Of a stretch of 64,000 bases of DNA, positions 59,980 to 64,000 are shown one piece after another. Each line of letters opens with the position of its first letter. The first letter of the stretch is position 1. A model generated the notes under the pieces. That model saw nothing but the letters and a program-made list of their open reading frames with translations. It made no database searches and was not told the origin of the DNA. A program made the position numbers and the translations under genes. This DNA comes from Pseudomonas sp. MWU13-2100 (GTDB lineage Bacteria > Pseudomonadota > Gammaproteobacteria > Pseudomonadales > Pseudomonadaceae): assembly GCF_023242365.1 (NCBI RefSeq), contig NZ_JALLIX010000003.1, positions 124,001-188,000 on the forward strand. Direction: 5' to 3'.

Positions 59980-60615
59980 ATGCCCTGGCTGATCCTCGCC
60001 CTGATGGGGGCTGCCGCGTTCCTCTACGGCGTGAGTATCGAGCTGCCAATGCTGTGCCTGCTGACCAAGCCGGTGCCGGTGCTGGCCCTGCTCGGTTGGT
60101 TGCACGATGCGCCGATGACGGAGTATCGCCGCTGGATCGGCCTGGGTTTGATCTTTTCCCTACTGGGGGATGTGCTGTTGGCCTGGCCGGGCGATCTGTT
60201 TGTGTTCGGCCTGGGTGCTTTCCTGGTCGCGCACCTCGCATACCTCAAGGCCTACCTGGGCGACTGCCGTCGGCTGGCGCTGCTGCCCTTGTTACTGGCC
60301 CTGCTGATCGGCGCCGGGTTGCTCGGCATCCTGATGTCCAAGGGCCTGGGCGACCTGCTGATCCCGGTCACGGTGTATGCACTGGCCATCAGCGCCATGC
60401 TCTGGCGCGCCCTGGCCCGCCTCGGCACCGATGTGCCCAAGCGTTCCGCGCTGTTGGCGACCGTTGGCGCGCTGACCTTCGCCTTCTCCGACGGCCTGAT
60501 CGGCATCGATCGCTTCGTGGTCAAGTTCGCCGCAGCGCCTTACCTGATCATCATTGCCTACTGGCTGGGACAGTGGGGCATCGCGGCCTCGGCCTTCAGC
60601 CAGAAGCCACGCTGA
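59980..60615 (+). CDS. YhhN-family lysoplasmalogenase-like membrane protein
   Basis: A 211-residue protein with about seven hydrophobic spans. KPVPVLALLGW, the Asp in SLLGDVLLAWPGDLFVFGLGAFLVAHLAYLKAY and AFAFSDGLIGIDRF are typical of the YhhN/TMEM86 family, some members of which cleave lysoplasmalogens. It begins two bases after the icp stop, so the two are cotranscribed. Activity is not proven for bacterial members of this type. Confidence 0.83.
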   Translation: MPWLILALMGAAAFLYGVSIELPMLCLLTKPVPVLALLGWLHDAPMTEYRRWIGLGLIFSLLGDVLLAWPGDLFVFGLGAFLVAHLAYLKAYLGDCRRLALLPLLLALLIGAGLLGILMSKGLGDLLIPVTVYALAISAMLWRALARLGTDVPKRSALLATVGALTFAFSDGLIGIDRFVVKFAAAPYLIIIAYWLGQWGIAASAFSQKPR

Positions 60616-60690
60616 ACGCGGTCAGTTGCTTCTACGGTTGCCCGCCCCTGATAGCGTCCTGCAGAGAAAGTTTTAAGGCGAGCGCGGTCT

Positions 60691-60823
60691 TGTGGCGAGC
60701 GGGCTTGCCCGCGTTGGGGCGCGGAGCGGCCCTAAAACCGGTCATCTCGGTCTGTCTGATAGGCCGAGTTCTCCGGTTTTACGACTGCTTCGCAGCCGAG
60801 CGCGGGCAAGCCCGCTCGCCACA
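60691..60823. repeat. Long REP element (TGTGGCGAGCGGGCTTGCCC class)
   Basis: TGTGGCGAGCGGGCTTGCCC and GGGCAAGCCCGCTCGCCACA enclose a core with AAAACCGGT and CCGGTTTT around CTCGGTCTGTCTGAT. It is homologous end to end with 7586-7720. The remaining bases to cmoA show nothing recognisable. Confidence 0.85.
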
Positions 60824-60955
60824 AAACCACACCCGGCGTTAAATCTCCTTAACTGAATGGCATTACTCCAGCCTTGGCGTTTTATCCGACAAAGCGCGCA
60901 TCGCGGCGCCAACTTGGCTAAAATGCCGGCCTTTTCAGCATCCGCCGGAACCGCC

Positions 60956-61699
60956 GTGAGCAAAGAACCCGATCGCCTTTTCGCCCAGCCCCTGGCCCAG
61001 GTGCCGGACTTCGCCTTCAACGAAGACGTGGTGCGGGTCTTCCCGGACATGATCAAGCGCTCGGTACCCGGCTACCCAACCATTGTCGAGAACCTCGGCG
61101 TGCTGGCCGCACAGTTCGCCCAGCCCCACAGCGTGCTCTACGACCTGGGCAGTTCCCTCGGCGCGGTCACCCAGGCACTGCGCCGCCATGTGCGCAGCGA
61201 CGGTTGCCGGGTGATTGCGGTGGATAACTCCGCGGCCATGGTCGAACGCTGCCGCCAGTACCTCAACGGCCAGGACTCGATGTTCCAGGAGCTGCTGCCG
61301 GTGGAGGTGATCGAGGGCGATATCCTCGCCCTGGAATTCCAGCCGGCCTCGGTGGTGGCGCTGAACTTCACCCTGCAATTCATCGCCCCCGAACAGCGTC
61401 AGGCCTTGCTCGGGCGCATCCGTCAGGCCCTGCTGCCCGGCGGCGCGCTGATCCTCTCGGAAAAACTGCGTTTCAATGACCTCGAAGAACACGCGCTGCT
61501 CACCGACCTGCACGTCGCCTTCAAACGCGCCAATGGCTACAGCGAACTGGAAATTGCCCAGAAACGCAGCGCCATCGAAAACGTCATGAAACCCGACAGC
61601 CTCGAAGAACACCGCGAACGCCTGCTGGCGGCGGGTTTCTCGAAAGTCGTGACCTGGTTCCAATGCCTTAACTTTGCCTCGTTGATTGCCCTGCCATGA
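60956..61699 (+). CDS. cmoA: Carboxy-S-adenosylmethionine synthase CmoA
   Basis: A 247-residue SAM-dependent enzyme, exact family length. It has [23 protein letters not shown], the SAM motif [12 protein letters not shown], and [15 protein letters not shown]. It converts SAM and prephenate to carboxy-SAM for tRNA wobble modification. It starts at GTG 60956 ([11 protein letters not shown]); the frame is open upstream. Its stop overlaps cmoB by four bases. Confidence 0.95.
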   Translation: MSKEPDRLFAQPLAQVPDFAFNEDVVRVFPDMIKRSVPGYPTIVENLGVLAAQFAQPHSVLYDLGSSLGAVTQALRRHVRSDGCRVIAVDNSAAMVERCRQYLNGQDSMFQELLPVEVIEGDILALEFQPASVVALNFTLQFIAPEQRQALLGRIRQALLPGGALILSEKLRFNDLEEHALLTDLHVAFKRANGYSELEIAQKRSAIENVMKPDSLEEHRERLLAAGFSKVVTWFQCLNFASLIALP

Positions 61700-62652
61700 T
61701 TGATCTGTCCCCCCTCGCCCGCCGCCTGGCGGGCAGCCCTTTGGCCGAATGGGCCCAAGGCCTGCAAGCACAACTCGATGCCCGCATGGAAAAAGGTCAT
61801 GGCGACCTGGAACGCTGGCAGAGTGCGCTCGATGCGCTGCCGAAGATCCAGCCGACACAAGTCGATCTGCTCAATGGCCTGACTCTGGACACTGACTGCG
61901 ACGACGCCACCCGCGCGCAGATGCGTACGGCGCTGATGGGCTTGTGCCCATGGCGCAAGGGCCCGTTCGATCTGTTCGGCGTGCATGTCGACACCGAATG
62001 GCGCTCGGACTGGAAATGGTCGCGGGTCGCCCCACACCTGGACCTCAAGAGCAAGCGCATTCTCGATGTCGGTTGCGGCAACGGCTACTACATGTGGCGC
62101 ATGCTCGGGGCCGGCGCGGACACGGTGATCGGCGTCGATCCGAACTGGCTGTTCTTCTGTCAGTTCCAGGCGGTGCAGCGTTATTTGTCAGCACCGTCGG
62201 CCTGGCACCTACCCTTCCCTTTCGAGGACCTGCCGGCCGAGCTGGAGGGCTTCGACACGGTGTTTTCCATGGGCGTGTTCTACCATCGGCGCTCGCCTAT
62301 CGAGCACTTGCTCGCGCTCAAGGACTGCCTGGTCAAGGGCGGCGAACTGGTGCTGGAAACCCTGGTGGTGGAAGGTGACGAACATCAGGTGCTGATGCCG
62401 GAGGACCGCTATGCGCAGATGCGCAATGTCTGGTTCCTGCCGTCGGTGCCGGCACTGGAGCGCTGGTTGCGCCGCGCCGGATTCAGCGATGTGCGCTGTG
62501 TCGATGTGAGCGTGACCACGGTGCAGGAACAGCGCGGCACCGAGTGGATGAAATACCAATCGTTGAGTGACTTCCTCGATCCGCAGGATCACAGCAAGAC
62601 CATCGAAGGGCTGCCGGCGCCGATGCGGGCGGTGATGGTCGCCCGTAAGTAG
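61696..62652 (+). CDS. cmoB: tRNA U34 carboxymethyltransferase CmoB
   Basis: A 318-residue methyltransferase-fold enzyme. [10 protein letters not shown], the SAM motif [29 protein letters not shown] and [17 protein letters not shown] are all present. It transfers the carboxymethyl group from carboxy-SAM to 5-hydroxyuridine at position 34 of tRNA. It starts inside the cmoA stop (ATGA), so the two enzymes of one pathway are coupled. Confidence 0.95.
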   Translation: MIDLSPLARRLAGSPLAEWAQGLQAQLDARMEKGHGDLERWQSALDALPKIQPTQVDLLNGLTLDTDCDDATRAQMRTALMGLCPWRKGPFDLFGVHVDTEWRSDWKWSRVAPHLDLKSKRILDVGCGNGYYMWRMLGAGADTVIGVDPNWLFFCQFQAVQRYLSAPSAWHLPFPFEDLPAELEGFDTVFSMGVFYHRRSPIEHLLALKDCLVKGGELVLETLVVEGDEHQVLMPEDRYAQMRNVWFLPSVPALERWLRRAGFSDVRCVDVSVTTVQEQRGTEWMKYQSLSDFLDPQDHSKTIEGLPAPMRAVMVARK

Positions 62653-62671
62653 GCGGTGTCAGATCCGACCT

Positions 62672-62767
62672 CTTCGCGGGCAAGCTCCGCTCCCACAAGG
62701 ACAGAGTCGTACGCAAGCTTTGTGTACGACTCAGAACTTAATGTGGGAGCGGAGCTTGCCCGCGAAA
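62672..62767. repeat. Head-to-head REP pair with perfect hairpin spacer
   Basis: CTTCGCGGGCAAGCTCCGCT and TGTGGGAGCGGAGCTTGCCC face each other. Between them GAGTCGTAC (62704-62712) and GTACGACTC (62724-62732) form a perfect nine-base stem. The spacer matches that of the 113-bp array closely. Confidence 0.85.
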
Positions 62768-62801
62768 GGGCCCTCAAGACAGGCACCCACAACAACCCTA
62801 C

Positions 62802-63293
62802 TCAGGACTTGCTTCTGCGGGCCTTGAAGAACTCGCTGAGAATCGCCCCGCACTCCTCGGCCAACACGCCGCCCTCGAACAACACCCGGTGATTGAGAAA
62901 ATCCTGGGTAAAGAACTGCCCCTGGCTCTGCACGATCCCGGCCTTGGGCTCCAGCGCGCCATAGACCACCCGCGCAATCCGCGAATGCACGATCAACCCG
63001 GCACACATGCTGCACGGCTCCAGGGTCACATACAACGTGCTACCCGGCAGCCGATAGTTGTCGAGCGCCCGGGCGGCGGCGCGGATGGCGACCATCTCGG
63101 CATGGGCACTCGGATCGCTGCCACTGATCGGGCAATTGAAACCCCGCCCGATGATCTCGCCGTTCTGCACCAGCACCGCGCCCACCGGCACCTCGCCCAG
63201 CAGCGCGCCCTGGGCGGCCAGCGCCAGGGCTTCACGCATGAAGTCCTGGTCACGACTGCGGTCGATGATCGGCGCGGGCCGTATCTGACGCAT
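62802..63293 (-). CDS. tadA: tRNA-specific adenosine deaminase TadA
   Basis: A 163-residue zinc deaminase. HAEM (zinc His and catalytic Glu) and PCSMC (two zinc Cys) are present, with VPVGAVLVQNGEIIGRGFN. It makes inosine at position 34 of tRNA(Arg). The ATG at 63293 overlaps the multicopper oxidase stop by one base; the frame is open further upstream. Confidence 0.93.
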   Translation of the reverse strand: MRQIRPAPIIDRSRDQDFMREALALAAQGALLGEVPVGAVLVQNGEIIGRGFNCPISGSDPSAHAEMVAIRAAARALDNYRLPGSTLYVTLEPCSMCAGLIVHSRIARVVYGALEPKAGIVQSQGQFFTQDFLNHRVLFEGGVLAEECGAILSEFFKARRSKS

Positions 63294-64000
63294 CAGACCA
63301 CCTCGATGGCGGCCATCAGGCCGGTTTCCATATGATCGATCACATGGCAATGAAACATCCACACCCCCGGGTTATCCGCGACCAAAGCCACCCGCGCCCG
63401 CTCGTTCTTGCCCAGCAGGTAGGTGTCGGTGAAGTACGGCATGATCGCCTTGCGGTTCGAGGCGATGACCTTGAAGCTCATGCCGTGCAAATGGATCGGG
63501 TGCTGATACTGGGTCATGTTCTTCAATTCGAAAATATAGCTCTTGCCCTTCACCAGTCTGGCGATGGGCCGGTCGGCGCAGGTCTTGTCGGTGATGTCCC
63601 AGGCCTTGCCGTTGATCTGCCAGAGGCTCGGCGGGCGGCCATTATCGACGTTCACGGAAACCGAGCCAACCCATTCGAAATTGAAGTTGAGCTTCTCGGC
63701 ATTCGCCAGGTCCGGCTCGGCCAGCGGATTGGCCGGCAAGGCCTCCGGCCAATCCGCCGGTGTGCCGCTGGCAGCCACGGAACGCAAGGTCGCCAGGCGC
63801 ACCGGACCATTGCGCAGGGACAGCTCCTCGCCGGCCGGCGGCGCCTTGATCGCCAGGCAGATACGCATCCCCGGCCCCAGCCAGTATTCCTTGCCCAACG
63901 GACGCGGCTCGATCGGGTTGCCATCCAGCGCATAGATCCGCGCTTCGACACCCGGGATGTTGAGACGATAGGTCAGGGTATTATCGAGGTTGAGCAGGCG
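63293..64000 (-). CDS. Multicopper oxidase, C-terminal part (partial)
   Basis: The frame runs off the window end, so only 235 C-terminal residues are seen. The copper motifs HPIHLHG and HCHVIDHMETGLM (type 1, 2 and 3 ligands) are intact. Such enzymes couple substrate or cuprous oxidation to oxygen reduction, often for copper tolerance or laccase activity. Its stop overlaps the tadA start. Confidence 0.93.
   Translation of the reverse strand, partial: RLLNLDNTLTYRLNIPGVEARIYALDGNPIEPRPLGKEYWLGPGMRICLAIKAPPAGEELSLRNGPVRLATLRSVAASGTPADWPEALPANPLAEPDLANAEKLNFNFEWVGSVSVNVDNGRPPSLWQINGKAWDITDKTCADRPIARLVKGKSYIFELKNMTQYQHPIHLHGMSFKVIASNRKAIMPYFTDTYLLGKNERARVALVADNPGVWMFHCHVIDHMETGLMAAIEVV

Overview
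The window is a high-GC chromosomal segment of a fluorescent-group Pseudomonas. The basis is gene content and order (argF, glpFKRD, the acidic amino acid transporter with its AauSR two-component system, the lon2/icp block, cmoAB), GntR-free Pseudomonas-style sigma-54 regulation, and many dispersed REP palindromes of the kinds known from P. fluorescens. No rRNA, tRNA, CRISPR array, transposase or prophage gene was recognised.

Layout. 1-7541: the end of argF, a coupled ABC ATPase, a YbaK-type deacylase, then glycerol uptake and catabolism (glpF, glpK, glpR, glpD) with candidate GlpR operators. 7586-14774: a glutamate/aspartate ABC importer preceded by a sigma-54 promoter and two AauR-type boxes, followed by its sensor kinase and NtrC-type regulator. 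15027-16676: a pair of four-helix transporters and a MipA-like porin. 16758-24157: an uncharacterised operon (HAD phosphatase, class III aminotransferase, alpha/beta hydrolase, GNAT-like protein, membrane histidine kinase, NtrC-type regulator) with a -24/-12 promoter of its own, which suggests self-regulation. 24225-26832: a secreted hydrolase divergent from metR, and a NUDIX hydrolase.

27101-38703: a dense signalling locus. An HD-domain response regulator with an altered HD motif stands opposite a run of overlapping genes: two GGDEF-EAL response regulators, a dihaem cytochrome c peroxidase-like protein, a membrane histidine kinase, a soluble receiver-kinase hybrid and an FMN glutamate-synthase-like enzyme. 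Three of the receivers are paralogues with the same unusual insertion. 38743-41650: an AT-richer three-gene O-antigen glucosylation (gtr) cassette whose gtrB carries a one-base frameshift. 42066-48576: an OpgC-type acyltransferase, a large PBP-like protein, an NlpC/P60 protein, and a YqjI/YqjH-type metal-responsive regulator and ferric reductase.

48733-51250: three tandem Pr6Pr-type membrane proteins with a VF530 protein between two of them. 51682-56015: an operon of a cupredoxin-like protein, a GGDEF(degenerate)-EAL membrane protein, a DUF3034 outer-membrane protein and a truncated-haemoglobin lipoprotein. 56299-64000: a second Lon protease, a 113-bp tandem array built from REP pairs, the cysteine peptidase inhibitor Icp, a YhhN protein, cmoA, cmoB, tadA, and the C-terminal part of a multicopper oxidase that runs off the window.

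The most unusual parts are the c-di-GMP/peroxidase signalling operon, the self-regulated aminotransferase operon, the frameshifted gtr cassette, and two different tandem amplifications of REP sequence.
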